This document shows, one piece after another, positions 37,772 through 47,157 of a stretch of 64,000 nucleotides of DNA; the stretch's first letter is position 1; each line of letters opens with the position of its first letter. Origin of the DNA: Helicobacter bilis. Its GTDB lineage: Bacteria; Campylobacterota; Campylobacteria; Campylobacterales; Helicobacteraceae. The stretch spans positions 1,674,001-1,738,000 of the forward strand of contig NZ_CP019645.1 in NCBI RefSeq assembly GCF_001999985.1. The letters are read 5' to 3'. The notes under the pieces were generated by a model. It did not search any database. It saw nothing but the letters and a program-made list of their open reading frames with translations, and was not told the origin of the DNA. Position numbers and translations under genes: made by a program.

Positions 37772-39385
37772 ATGATTACAACAAGATTTGCACCATCGCC
37801 AACAGGGCATTTACATATCGGTGGCTTACGCACCGCATTATATAGCTATCTACACGCAAGAGCAAAAAATGGTAAATTTTTATTACGCATAGAGGATACA
37901 GACACAGAGAGAAATAGCAAGGAAGCACTTGATGGAATCTTAGAAGCATTTAAATGGGTGGGGCTAGAATATGATAGTCCTATGCTTTTTCAGAGTGAGA
38001 GAACACCAATTTATCAGCAATACGCACAAAAGCTTTTAGATTCTAAACATGCCTATCATTGCTATCTTACAAAAGATGAATTAGCGGCTATGCGGACACA
38101 AAATAAGGGGGCAAATCATGCAAATTGTAGTCGTAAATACAGGGATTTTATCGGTGAAGTCCCAAAGGATATAGTCCCTTGTGTGCGTATTAAAGCCCCA
38201 CTAGAGGGCGTTATTAGCTTTGAAGATGGTGTGAAGGGCAATATTAGCTTTCAGGCAAGTGAGTTAGATGACTTTGTGATTTTACGCAGTGATGGCACGC
38301 CGACTTATAATTTTGTCGTTGCTATTGATGACGCACTAAGCGGGATTACAGATATTATACGCGGTGATGATCATATCTCAAACACGCCAAAGCAACTACT
38401 TGTATATAAGGCATTGGGCTTTGATATACCAAGATTCTATCATATCCCTATGATTTGTAATGAGCAGGGCAAGAAGCTAAGTAAAAGAGATGGGGCGTTA
38501 TCTGTATTAGAATATAGAGATAGCGGGGTCTTGCCAGAGGCTTTGCTGAATTTCTTATTTAAGCTTGGGTATGGGCATGGCGATAAAGAAATCTTTAGTT
38601 TGCAAGAAATGATTGAATGCTTTGATCCGCACAGGATTAATAGCAATCCTTCAGGCTGTAACTTCTCAAAGCTATATTGGCTAAACGCAGAATACATTAA
38701 GGCAATGGATAATGAAAAGTTAGCACAATTACTTAATATAGAGAATCTAAAATCTACAAAATCCAAAACGCCCACTGCGGAAGTATTTTTAGATAATTTC
38801 AAGGGTTGTGCAGATTCTTGTGCGAGAAGTTTATTGGACATAAATGACGAAGCACAAGAAGCAAACTCCCCTAAACAAACTTTTTTGGAAAGTGCCAAAA
38901 AGACAACGCAGACTCTAGAATCTCTATCAAATGAGAGAAAAAACATACTTTTAAATGAGTTAAAAACGCGTGTAAATGATCTTATAAGCATGAGAAATGC
39001 AATCGCACAAATCCTTAATACACCCTTAGCACTTGAGAGTGAAAACATGGATAAATCACAACAAGCATACTATGATAAAGCCTTGTATAATAAGCTATTC
39101 ACACAAGATACTAAGGCGATTTTAGAACAAGCCTTAAGTCAATTTATAGATAAATTACAAAATGCAACACTAAACATCGATAGCACAAAATCTCTCATAC
39201 AAGAACATGCAAATAATATTGCAAATACATTCGCAATAAAACCTAGCATATTTATGCAAGCCCTGCGTCTTGGGCTTTTAGGACAAAAGGGTGGCATTGA
39301 TTTGGGTGCATGTCTTTGCGTTTTAGATAAAGATGAGAGTATTAAAAGAATACAGAATCTAATCGAGTTTGCAAAGCAAAATTAG
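37772..39385 (+). CDS. gltX: Glutamyl-tRNA synthetase
   Basis: The class I synthetase has the HIGH motif in FAPSPTGHLHIGGLRTA and the KLSKR motif in GKKLSKRDGA. It charges tRNA-Glu and, in Helicobacter, one of two copies charges tRNA-Gln for later amidation; I cannot tell which copy this is. The protein is 537 residues where about 440-465 is usual. About 65 of the extra residues are a low-complexity segment near residues 325-390 (KSTKSKTPTAEV to ESLSNERKN). AAAAGGG precedes the ATG. The radical SAM gene follows 90 bases later. Confidence 0.95.
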   Translation: MITTRFAPSPTGHLHIGGLRTALYSYLHARAKNGKFLLRIEDTDTERNSKEALDGILEAFKWVGLEYDSPMLFQSERTPIYQQYAQKLLDSKHAYHCYLTKDELAAMRTQNKGANHANCSRKYRDFIGEVPKDIVPCVRIKAPLEGVISFEDGVKGNISFQASELDDFVILRSDGTPTYNFVVAIDDALSGITDIIRGDDHISNTPKQLLVYKALGFDIPRFYHIPMICNEQGKKLSKRDGALSVLEYRDSGVLPEALLNFLFKLGYGHGDKEIFSLQEMIECFDPHRINSNPSGCNFSKLYWLNAEYIKAMDNEKLAQLLNIENLKSTKSKTPTAEVFLDNFKGCADSCARSLLDINDEAQEANSPKQTFLESAKKTTQTLESLSNERKNILLNELKTRVNDLISMRNAIAQILNTPLALESENMDKSQQAYYDKALYNKLFTQDTKAILEQALSQFIDKLQNATLNIDSTKSLIQEHANNIANTFAIKPSIFMQALRLGLLGQKGGIDLGACLCVLDKDESIKRIQNLIEFAKQN

Positions 39386-39473
39386 GTGTATTTATTGTTT
39401 TGCTATAAAAATGCAATATAATGAAATCTTTATTATAATAACACGATTGCAATATCATTATTTAAGGAACAAT

Positions 39474-40731
39474 ATGACAACAATCACCCCCCCCCCCCCA
39501 TAGAGATGACAATATTTTTAGAGTGCGATATATAGAACGCAATGCGGATTATTTTGGGGATTATTGCACACAATTTAGATTCAAACAAGTGAAAAATACC
39601 ATAAAACAACAACCGCAACATACAATACGAGCACTATACATGTATGTTGTAGGAAAGGCACGAATAAGGAGTCAAAAATCAGGCAAATGCACTCACATTA
39701 GTTTCAAACAGGTTAAAAAAGATATAAAACAGAATCCATCACAATTCTTTTCAACACTCTCTCAATATGTTGCATGGAAAAAGCATAAACTAGATAAAAA
39801 ACTTGAAAATATCGCAATGAAATTTATCCGTTCATATTACAAAAAACGCGTAAAACTTGGCAAAGTAGATATACCATATATTGAGCTTGTATTAACTACA
39901 AAATGCACTTTGCGTTGTGAATCTTGCAATAATCTCATGCAATATTTTGATTCAAAAAATCAATACATTTGCACTTATGAAGGCATCAAGCAATCACTAG
40001 ATAAGTTTTTTGCTGCCATAGATTCTATACATAGTGTTCGTATTATCGGTGGAGAGCCGCTATTGTTTAAAGATATTGATAAAGTGATTACATATCTTGG
40101 GCGAGAAAGAAAAGTAAGAAGTTTTAACATTGTTACAAATGGCACAAGAATCTTTAATGACAAATCCCTTGCTGCATTAAAAGCTTGTCCTAATGCGATA
40201 GTTTGCATATCAGATTACAGCAGATCGCCGAATCTAAAAGTCCCATTGAAGCAAGAAAGCCTTATAGATCAACTAAAAACCCATAAGATTCCATACTATG
40301 TAATTTGGACAGACAAAAACTCATCATGGTGGAATCCGGGCAAAATCTATAAGAGAGGTCGCACAAATGAGGATATCATACGCAATTTTAAAGCCTGCAT
40401 GATGCCTTGCGTTAGTCTCATGAGTAGTGAAGGCATAAGGCGTGATAGCACAAAAGAGACAATAGAATCTGAAACAAGTATTGCCCCAGATGGTGCTTTG
40501 TTTATATGCCCTATTGCAAGTTCTCTTTCTCGCCTTAAAGGTTTGAGAGAATTTCAAGGGGACTTCATTAATCTTTCAGATTCTAATCTTAGACAAAGGA
40601 TTGTAGATTTTTACGCACAAGATTTCTTTAAAGCGTGTGATTATTGCCATGATATGTGGCTAGAAAAAGAACATATTCCAATCGCAGTGCAAACAGATTC
40701 TATATTAAAACTAGAACCAAATAATACTTAG
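39474..40731 (+). CDS. Radical SAM protein, phase-variable, OFF in this sequence
   Basis: An ATG at 39474, preceded by AAGGAAC, encodes MTTITPPPP and stops after a run of 13 C (39487-39499). With 12 C the frame opens into a 418-residue protein (MTTITPPPHRDDNIFRVRYI and onward to 40731). As assembled the long frame starts only at a weak GTG (39523). The radical SAM cluster motif is CTLRCESC near residue 145, with glycine-rich RIIGGEPLLF next. Extra cysteines follow (FKACMMPC, FICPI, FKACDYCHDMW), suggesting auxiliary clusters of the SPASM/twitch kind. The N-terminus has two repeats (FRFKQVKNTIKQQPQ, ISFKQVKKDIKQNPS). Substrate unknown. Confidence 0.85.
39487..39499. repeat. Poly-C tract (13) in the radical SAM gene
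   Basis: Thirteen C lie 13 bases inside the gene. Twelve C keeps the frame; 13 brings a TAG immediately after the tract. Confidence 0.9.
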
Positions 40732-40821
40732 CATTGTAATGCGCAGAATCTCTTTTTAAAAATGAAACGATAGATTTTTCTAATTTTTTCATAAAGCATA
40801 GAATATTGTAAAATAGAATCA

Positions 40822-42294
40822 TCAATAAAGCTTTACACCAAACACTCGTTTTGGGCTACTTGCACCATCTAGCTTGATTAGCATATCGCCTTTACCACTC
40901 AGTTTTTCAGCTCCACTTTCACCAAGTATCACTCTAGAGTTTTCTGCCTTAGCTACACATAAAGCTATGCGACTAGCACTATTTCGTAAATCGCTACTTA
41001 GATTCTTAGAATCTGGATTTTGCATACCAAGTATGATGTGAATCCCTGCTTGACGCACGATAAACATATTTTTTGCAAGTTTTTTCTCAATCTCTTTATT
41101 ATCCCTAATCACAAAATTTAGCTCTTCAACAAAAACAATCTTATATGTCAAGCCAAGCGATTCTATATCACTTACTTTTGCTGTTACCATACGCTCATTT
41201 CGCTCTTTCATCTCTTCTATCAAATCATCTAAAAACTCACACGCTTCTTCACTCTCTGTAATAAGCCTTATTTTATCGCCAAAGATTTGATAATCAATGC
41301 CAAGTTTTGGGTCTATCACCACAATTTCTGCTTTATTACTCAATAAAAGAGAATGTATTATGCTTTGCAAAAATATCGTTTTTCCACTGCCTGTTTTCCC
41401 TGCGACAATTAGATGCGGTGCTTTTACTAAGTCAAAATAAAAGGGCTTTTTCTCTATATCAAATCCCGCAAAAATAGGCAGTTTATATCCTTGTGATTGT
41501 AATAAAGAGAGAGCATTTTCAATCTCTACTTTGCTAGGATAGCTCCACTCAGAATCTTTTTTTTCTACTTCAATATTATAAGTCCTTGCTAAACCACTGC
41601 AAGAAGTAATTTTCACATTAGATAATGTAGTCGTTTTATCAAGGTATTTTGCCTGTGTTTCAAAGCTTTGTATTTTAAGCGGGTCTTTTACCTCAACCTT
41701 GCAGATTCTATGTCTATAAGAATTTAGTGTTTCTAAATGTGTAAGGGCAATATTATGTTTCGTAAAATAAGATTCTATCTCTGTAAAAAGTGTGGAATCT
41801 TGCGTATTTGTAGAATCTGTGCCAGACTGCGTAAAGTCTTCTTTTTGTAAATGAAAGCCTAAATTATCCTTGCACCATTGATAAAAGCAGTCATTATTTT
41901 TCCACGAGTGATATATCTCAAAAAGTCCCCTTTGTATATTTTTGCCAAGCAAAGCAGTATAAGCCTTATCATCGCTAAATAAATCGACTTGTAAATAGGC
42001 GTGAAATTTCTCTGTAAGCAAAGCCCGATATAAAAGATCCATATCTTCATTTTCGCCTTTATCTTTGCCGCTGAGTTGCTCTAAATGATATTCTTTCCCT
42101 CTGCTTCCGCTTAATTGCCTTTCCTGCCAAAGAGTAGAATCTAGTGGCAAAGGCTTTAATCGCAACGCTAAGGCTAGGGCCAAACGCAAGATAAGATATT
42201 TTGGAATCTCATTTTCAGACTCAAAGCCTAAGCCCTCTTTTATCACACGATAGATAAGATTTTCTTCAGTTTGATTTGTGTAAAAATCTGCCAT
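40822..42294 (-). CDS. DndE-like domain fused to FtsK/SpoIIIE-type ATPase
   Basis: The 490-residue protein has an N-terminal ~110 residues (IPKYLILRLALALALRLKPL and a G-K-E motif region LSGSRGKEYHLEQL) that resemble DndE, the small DNA-binding member of the phosphorothioation complex. The C-terminal ~230 residues are an FtsK-type motor: Walker A GKTGSGKT, Walker B region KIVFVEELN, and LGMQNPDSKNLSSDLRNSA. Usual DndE is about 110-130 residues alone. AGGAG precedes the ATG at 42294. It ends the Dnd cluster, 64 bases after the GIY-YIG gene. The FtsK call is certain, DndE is inference from sequence flavour and context. Confidence 0.65.
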   Translation of the reverse strand: MADFYTNQTEENLIYRVIKEGLGFESENEIPKYLILRLALALALRLKPLPLDSTLWQERQLSGSRGKEYHLEQLSGKDKGENEDMDLLYRALLTEKFHAYLQVDLFSDDKAYTALLGKNIQRGLFEIYHSWKNNDCFYQWCKDNLGFHLQKEDFTQSGTDSTNTQDSTLFTEIESYFTKHNIALTHLETLNSYRHRICKVEVKDPLKIQSFETQAKYLDKTTTLSNVKITSCSGLARTYNIEVEKKDSEWSYPSKVEIENALSLLQSQGYKLPIFAGFDIEKKPFYFDLVKAPHLIVAGKTGSGKTIFLQSIIHSLLLSNKAEIVVIDPKLGIDYQIFGDKIRLITESEEACEFLDDLIEEMKERNERMVTAKVSDIESLGLTYKIVFVEELNFVIRDNKEIEKKLAKNMFIVRQAGIHIILGMQNPDSKNLSSDLRNSASRIALCVAKAENSRVILGESGAEKLSGKGDMLIKLDGASSPKRVFGVKLY

Positions 42295-42357
42295 ATTCAC
42301 TCCTAAAACAATTCACTAGAATCTTGCACACTTTTAATTTTTGCGTGTCCTCTATCT

Positions 42358-43059
42358 TCACTTTACTTGTGTGGCATCGCCCTGTATATTCGCAAGTGGT
42401 TTTACTCCAAATTGTGCGATAAATTTTTTAATCATAATATCTTCAACTGCTAGTGATTTTGGTGAAGCAAAGGGGACAGATTTTTCACCACGCCATTCTA
42501 TTATCATTACTTCATCACTACAATCATAAAGATAAAGATTAAAGGTCTTACGAGTAGCGACTAATGATTGAAGCATTTTAATATTTGTAGTAGAGGCGGT
42601 CCGCCAATTATTGACTACACCACAATTATAAGATCCGAGTCGTTGTTTAAAAGTAGTGCGAGATTGACCAAATTTTATAATATGCTCTTTGTTTTCAATC
42701 TCACAAGTAAGGATATAAGCTACTCCCAAGGCTGTATCAAAGATTTTCTTTGCGTTTTCATTGGCAAAGTTTAAAGCTAATATTTTTTCATTTTTACGGA
42801 TAGAATCTTTTATCTCAAGCGGTTTTGCTTGTAAATTACAAATAAAAATAAAATCATCTTTGCCGCTAAAGCTAAAATCCTTAAGTGTGGGTTGGGCTTG
42901 AATTTCTACTAGATTAAAGGGCTTGTCATTTTTATTATTAAGCGGAAAAATTTTTGACAATGCGTTTAAGTAGTCATCGCCACTTTTTTGAATATATACG
43001 CCATTTATCTCATCACAAAGAGAGATAAACTGATTTAGAGTGAGTGAATCTTTTGCCAT
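42358..43059 (-). CDS. GIY-YIG-type nuclease, probable restriction endonuclease
   Basis: The 233-residue protein has a C-terminal half with GIY-YIG features: VAYILTCE, IKFGQSRTTFKQRLGSY, then a glutamate in AVEDIMIKKFIAQFG and an asparagine in KPLANIQG, in the order Y, Y, R, E, N. It starts ten bases after the methyltransferase stop with AAAGGG before the ATG. A methyltransferase paired with a GIY-YIG endonuclease is the plan of some type II systems (for example Hpy188I or Eco29kI). The N-terminal ~110 residues are not recognised. The nuclease reading is likely; restriction role is inference. Confidence 0.6.
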   Translation of the reverse strand: MAKDSLTLNQFISLCDEINGVYIQKSGDDYLNALSKIFPLNNKNDKPFNLVEIQAQPTLKDFSFSGKDDFIFICNLQAKPLEIKDSIRKNEKILALNFANENAKKIFDTALGVAYILTCEIENKEHIIKFGQSRTTFKQRLGSYNCGVVNNWRTASTTNIKMLQSLVATRKTFNLYLYDCSDEVMIIEWRGEKSVPFASPKSLAVEDIMIKKFIAQFGVKPLANIQGDATQVK

Positions 43060-43068
43060 TTTTACCCT

Positions 43069-44292
43069 TTAGTAGCGTATTTTTTTATGTAGTTTTTCTA
43101 TATCGTGTAGCTCTTTTGAATCCAGCTCTATTTGCTTATCAAATGCTAAATGCTTTAAAACCATTATATTATTAAAATTACCATAGCGAGTAAGGTGTAT
43201 CAATACCTTAAAATGCGGTTTATTTAATATTTTTACATACTCACTTGCTTCTTTTTTAGAATCAAAGGCAAAATACCCCACAGACTGCGTAGTGTTAGCC
43301 CTAGATTCTATATAGGGGATAAAATAAGTTGATAGCGGAATGATGATAATATGTTTATCATAAATGTCTTGTTTTTTACTTGCATAGCGGGTTTTGCGTG
43401 GAGTATGAATTGTGCGGTATTTATAAATATTATCTTGCGTATCGCTTAAAAATGCTTTTTGCGTGAAATTATGCAAATCGCAACGATAGGTAAAATTATT
43501 GGGCGTTTTTGAAACCAATTTTTCAATAGCATTTAATATATTTTGCGACATATAAAGTGGCAAAAATGGTAAATCTTTTGGGATTACAACATTGTGTTGA
43601 ATATCTTTTAGCAAATAATTATTGATAATCGTTGTTTTATTATCCATCACGCCTTTTTGCCATACCATAATGCTAAATGAGCTTCCTACATTTTTAAAAT
43701 ACTTTTTTACATCATTATCAATTACTATAAACGAGCCAAGATTTAATAGCTTTTTTAAAGTCGTATTGTTGTTATTGTAAGTCATATAATTATTTGGCGT
43801 TACGAAACAAAGATAGCCCTTATCGTTAAGTTTATCAATACTAGATTCTATAAATTTATTAGAAAGTGAGCGGTTTTTATTCCCACCGCCAGAATAGGGA
43901 GGATTTGCCATTATTAAATCAAATTTTCCCAACAAGCTAGATTCCATACCTAAAAAATCATAATTGCTTATATGTGTAGGATTTAGAATCTTTTTACAAT
44001 GTTGCAGTCGTTTCTCATTAATCTCATTAAAATATATGTTTTCTATATCGGTTTTAAACATAGCATACGCACCAAAATTCCCATTTCCACAGCAAGGATC
44101 TAGCACTCTTATATTTTCTTGTTGCCAAAACTCATTTGGAATATAATCAAGCATTATTTTTACGCATTCCATAGGTGTGCAAATATCATCACTGCTCAAT
44201 TTATGAGAATCATCTTTATTTAAAGTATTAAATATATTAAAAATGGATTCTATGTTTTGTTGTGTTATGCAATCAATTATATTTTTACTCAT
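43069..44292 (-). CDS. N6-adenine DNA methyltransferase
   Basis: The 407-residue protein has the SAM-binding motif LDPCCGNGNFGAY and the catalytic NPPY (LIMANPPYSGGG) of gamma-class adenine methyltransferases such as TaqI/Eco57I type. The rest of the C-terminus fits a target-recognition domain (GYFAFDSKKEASEYV, HLTRYGNFNN). The ATG at 44292 is preferred: AAGG precedes it, and TATAAAA-like sequence lies upstream, implying its own promoter. It replaces the missing body of dndD and is followed ten bases later by the nuclease gene. Recognition sequence cannot be predicted. Confidence 0.85.
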   Translation of the reverse strand: MSKNIIDCITQQNIESIFNIFNTLNKDDSHKLSSDDICTPMECVKIMLDYIPNEFWQQENIRVLDPCCGNGNFGAYAMFKTDIENIYFNEINEKRLQHCKKILNPTHISNYDFLGMESSLLGKFDLIMANPPYSGGGNKNRSLSNKFIESSIDKLNDKGYLCFVTPNNYMTYNNNNTTLKKLLNLGSFIVIDNDVKKYFKNVGSSFSIMVWQKGVMDNKTTIINNYLLKDIQHNVVIPKDLPFLPLYMSQNILNAIEKLVSKTPNNFTYRCDLHNFTQKAFLSDTQDNIYKYRTIHTPRKTRYASKKQDIYDKHIIIIPLSTYFIPYIESRANTTQSVGYFAFDSKKEASEYVKILNKPHFKVLIHLTRYGNFNNIMVLKHLAFDKQIELDSKELHDIEKLHKKIRY

Positions 44293-44374
44293 TACAATAG
44301 CCTTGCTGACATTTAAATAAAAGTTTTTATATTTTACTATAAATTTATTATTGCAATTTAATGCCATGATGCAA

Positions 44375-44578
44375 TTAATGATAACAAACAATCATCAGTG
44401 TTTCATTTAAACCCGTGCCAAGAAAAAGTAGTTTTGCACAACGGATAAAACTTGTTTTCCCAAAGCCATTATTACCATAAAGGCAATAAAGATTCTTATC
44501 ACTAATCTGCCTAAATGCAACGCTTACCTTTCCATAATAGGCAAAAAGATTGCAAATACTAACCTCTTCTATAAACAT
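44375..44578 (-). pseudogene. dndD: DndD remnant, N-terminal ~60 codons
   Basis: This 67-codon frame starts at an ATG that overlaps the end of dndC (GAATGTTTATAG), the tight coupling expected for a native dndC-dndD pair. The product has the SMC/RecF-like ATPase start (FIEEVSICNLFAYYG) and Walker A (YGNNGFGKTSFIRC), as in DndD, which should be about 650 residues. It is cut after LFLGTGLNE, where a few unrelated codons lead to a stop. The methyltransferase starts within 90 bases. So the rest of dndD has been removed or moved. Confidence 0.7.
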
Positions 44579-46331
44579 TCTTGCTCCTCTTTTGTGCTTT
44601 TATCATTCAGCAGTTTTTCAATCTCTTCTTTTATTTTTGCTGGTGCACTATTTACTCCCCTTCGCCCATAAGTGTTATAAATCTCAAGACTTGTATGAAG
44701 CAAGGCTTTTATATCATCAAGCCCTACTTCTGTGTTTTCAGTATTTGCCACAATATCTTCTAGAATCTCTTCGTGCAAAATCTTTTGCTTTTTATCTTGC
44801 ATACAAACTCCTTTCTTATTAAATTTCATCGCTATTTGCAATGCGGTGTTTTCAAAGTCAAAATCCTTGTCCCATTCCTTTTGTATCTCTAGAATCTGGG
44901 CAGAATTAATGAGTTCTTTCTCTCCACCAAGACTTAGAAACTCTTTTTCAGTTTCTAAAAGCTTTGTAAAAATCTCTATGCGTGTTTTGCTTAAAAATGG
45001 TCCAAGCCCTCCATTTTTATACACCGCTCTGCCGTCCCTTTTATAATCTGCTCTAGCTAATTTATCTTCTCTTAAACGCTTTATATAGTTTCTAAAATCA
45101 TTCAGCGGCTTTAGATGATTTTCCCCTGTGTCTATAAAGCCCTGCAAGGATTTATCCTCACTCACCACAGTGCAAACCCAGCAGCCAAACCTACTCCCAC
45201 CACAACTACTTTGAGCTAAATGCGTGATAAACTGACGCTCATCGCCACTTGCCTTTGCATAGAGTTTAAAAAGCTCACTATGATTCTTGTCCCATAAGGG
45301 CTTATGTGTGCTTAAATACGCCCATACATCATCAGTGCTCCATTTGCTAAGGGGTGCATAAGTCATTGTATTTGGAAAATCATCGTGTTTTGAGAAGCCT
45401 TGATTGTTTAGAATCCGCTTTTGCATAGACTTTTTTCTATTTGTAGATTCTTGCTCTCTTGTGCCCAAAACAAGCAGGGCAGAACCAGCCTGTTTTGTTA
45501 TATTTGCAACTTCTATTCTACTTGGCGTAATTTTTAATCTATCCGTGCACCAGCGAAATGTCCTTGTGGGACTTGGATAGCCTTTGCCAATAAGATTTAC
45601 CCAAAAGTCATCTTGCAAACTTGGCGAGACTTGCAAAATGCTAAATGGAATATCATTGTTTTTTGCGTGAGTGTTTATAGAATCTAACACATTATGTAAG
45701 AATGTATCAATATGTGGGGCTTCTACAAGCGTATTTGAGGCGATAGCATAGCTTTGCCTTTGTAAATGCTTTGGCAAACTTACTAGCATTTCATAAAATA
45801 ACTGCAAAATACAAGTAGAATCTTTCCCACCACTAAAAGCGATAATCCACGCACGAGTCGTGCTTAAAAACTGCCTTTTTAACTCATTTTTTGTTTGCGT
45901 GATAATGTCATTTAGCGATGTTTCTTTTGTATGTTTATTCGCTGCATTCTCAACAAAGCTAAACCCAAAGTCATATAGCTCCATAACCCCAGATTCTAAA
46001 TAATACACTTCATTAAAAGGATAGTGCGTATTCTCTAATAACGCTAGAGAAAACTTTGCAAATTCCTTTGCCCTTTTGGCTGAAAAGCAGAGAAATAAAA
46101 GCGGCTTACTAATGGGGGGGGGGGGGAAGATAAGTTAAAATTGTTAGTTGTATTAGAATCTTGTAGATTAAAATTTTCTTGAATAAAGATAGAGATAGAA
46201 TCTTTTGTCGCTAAATTTATAGAATCTTTTAAATGTGCGACATTATAAGTAGTAGTCGCTCTTGTATCAATAAGAGTGAAAGTAGCATATTGCTTTGCAA
46301 AAGATTCTATATTTAAAGCTAATATATCCAA
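44569..46331 (-). CDS. dndC: Rhodanese-DndC fusion, split by a 13-C tract (OFF)
   Basis: Frame one, from the ATG at 46331, encodes the start of a rhodanese domain (TLIDTRATTTYNVAHLKDSI) and then runs through a run of 13 C (46114-46126) into a chance tail ending at 46044. Adding one C (or removing two) continues the frame: SKPLLFLCFSAKRAKEFA (C-x4-R active-site loop), NEVYYLESGVMELYDFG (rhodanese C-terminal strand) and straight on into DndC. Restored length is 587 residues. The DndC part has the SGGKDST PP-loop, FRWCTDRLK and CGGSRFGCWVC, cysteines for a 4Fe-4S cluster; DndC uses ATP to transfer sulfur in DNA phosphorothioation. As assembled, DndC may be made only from an internal start (GTG 46008 or ATG 45984). 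Confidence 0.85.
46114..46126. repeat. Poly-G/C tract (13) inside the rhodanese domain
   Basis: Thirteen G on the plus strand (C on the coding strand) separate the first rhodanese strand region from the catalytic loop. The distance between the frame-one ATG and the DndC start codon at 46008 is 323 bases; 324 would keep frame, so the ON form has 14 (or 11) C. Confidence 0.92.
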
Positions 46332-46610
46332 ACTTCACACTCCTACACTAAGAATACTCAATCAACTTCTCTTGCAAAAATATTGGCATTATAGCAAGAA
46401 TATTTACATACGATACAATATTTTGCAGCTTTTATGTAAGAATTAAATAAAGCAATAATTGTGCAATTTGTTTGAAAAATAGAAGTATTGTTTTGGGCTT
46501 CAAAATAACATGACATTTTTTACACAATGCAGACTTGCTTAGAATTCTTGCATACATAATAATAATATGGAATCTTAGCGATACACTTACTGACAAAAGA
46601 ATGGGTTATT

Positions 46611-47156
46611 CTATCTATTGCGACTATCTGCAATAATGTCCCTCTCTGATAGAATCGGTTTTGTTGTAGGCCAATTAATGCCTATTTTCTCATCATTCCA
46701 TGCGTATGTAAATTGATCTTGTGCATCTAGGTATTCCCCATCATAGGCAAGTTTATAATAATAAACTGCATGATTTGAACTTACATAATATGAATTTCCC
46801 ATATTTGGCGGTATTAAAATAATTTGTTGATTGTTTTCATTAATGATAAACTTTTCCCACTTAAGATAGGTTTGTGAATCTTTCCTGCAATCTACCACAA
46901 CTTGATGCACTTCGCCATACACGCAGGTAACTAGCTTATATGTTTTCACATCTCCATGTATGCCACGCAAAACATTATGACATGAAGTAATGATCTTATC
47001 ATGTTTGAATCTTATATTATTTGGTATTAATTTGCCTATATGTTCTTCTGTAAAAATACTCCAAATCTCACCGCGTAAATCTCTAAATTTATTTGGTGTA
47101 ATAATATATACGCCTTGCAAAAGTTTAGATTCTGCTATATCAAATTCTATTGCCAT
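46611..47156 (-). CDS. RmlC-like sugar epimerase
   Basis: The 181-residue cupin protein resembles dTDP-4-keto-rhamnose 3,5-epimerase (RmlC) and its Campylobacter heptose relatives: GVYIITPNKFRDLRGEIWSI, VLRGIHGDVKTYKLVTCVYGEVHQVVVDCR, and IPPNMGNSYYVSS. The conserved catalytic histidine is in LRGIHGD. The ATG at 47156 is used because AAGGAG precedes it; the start lies one base past the stop of the dehydratase gene. Neighbouring ColD-like and Fcl-like genes suggest a GDP-linked deoxyhexose or heptose substrate. Confidence 0.82.
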   Translation of the reverse strand: MAIEFDIAESKLLQGVYIITPNKFRDLRGEIWSIFTEEHIGKLIPNNIRFKHDKIITSCHNVLRGIHGDVKTYKLVTCVYGEVHQVVVDCRKDSQTYLKWEKFIINENNQQIILIPPNMGNSYYVSSNHAVYYYKLAYDGEYLDAQDQFTYAWNDEKIGINWPTTKPILSERDIIADSRNR

Positions 47157-47157
47157 T

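Noticed and set aside
38440-39048. 202-codon frame antisense to gltX
   Set aside because: Serine/leucine-rich shadow with no motif; gltX is certain.
46044-46331. Stand-alone 95-residue rhodanese-like gene
   Set aside because: Its C-terminal third is a chance frame after the C tract; the true domain continues in the shifted frame into DndC.
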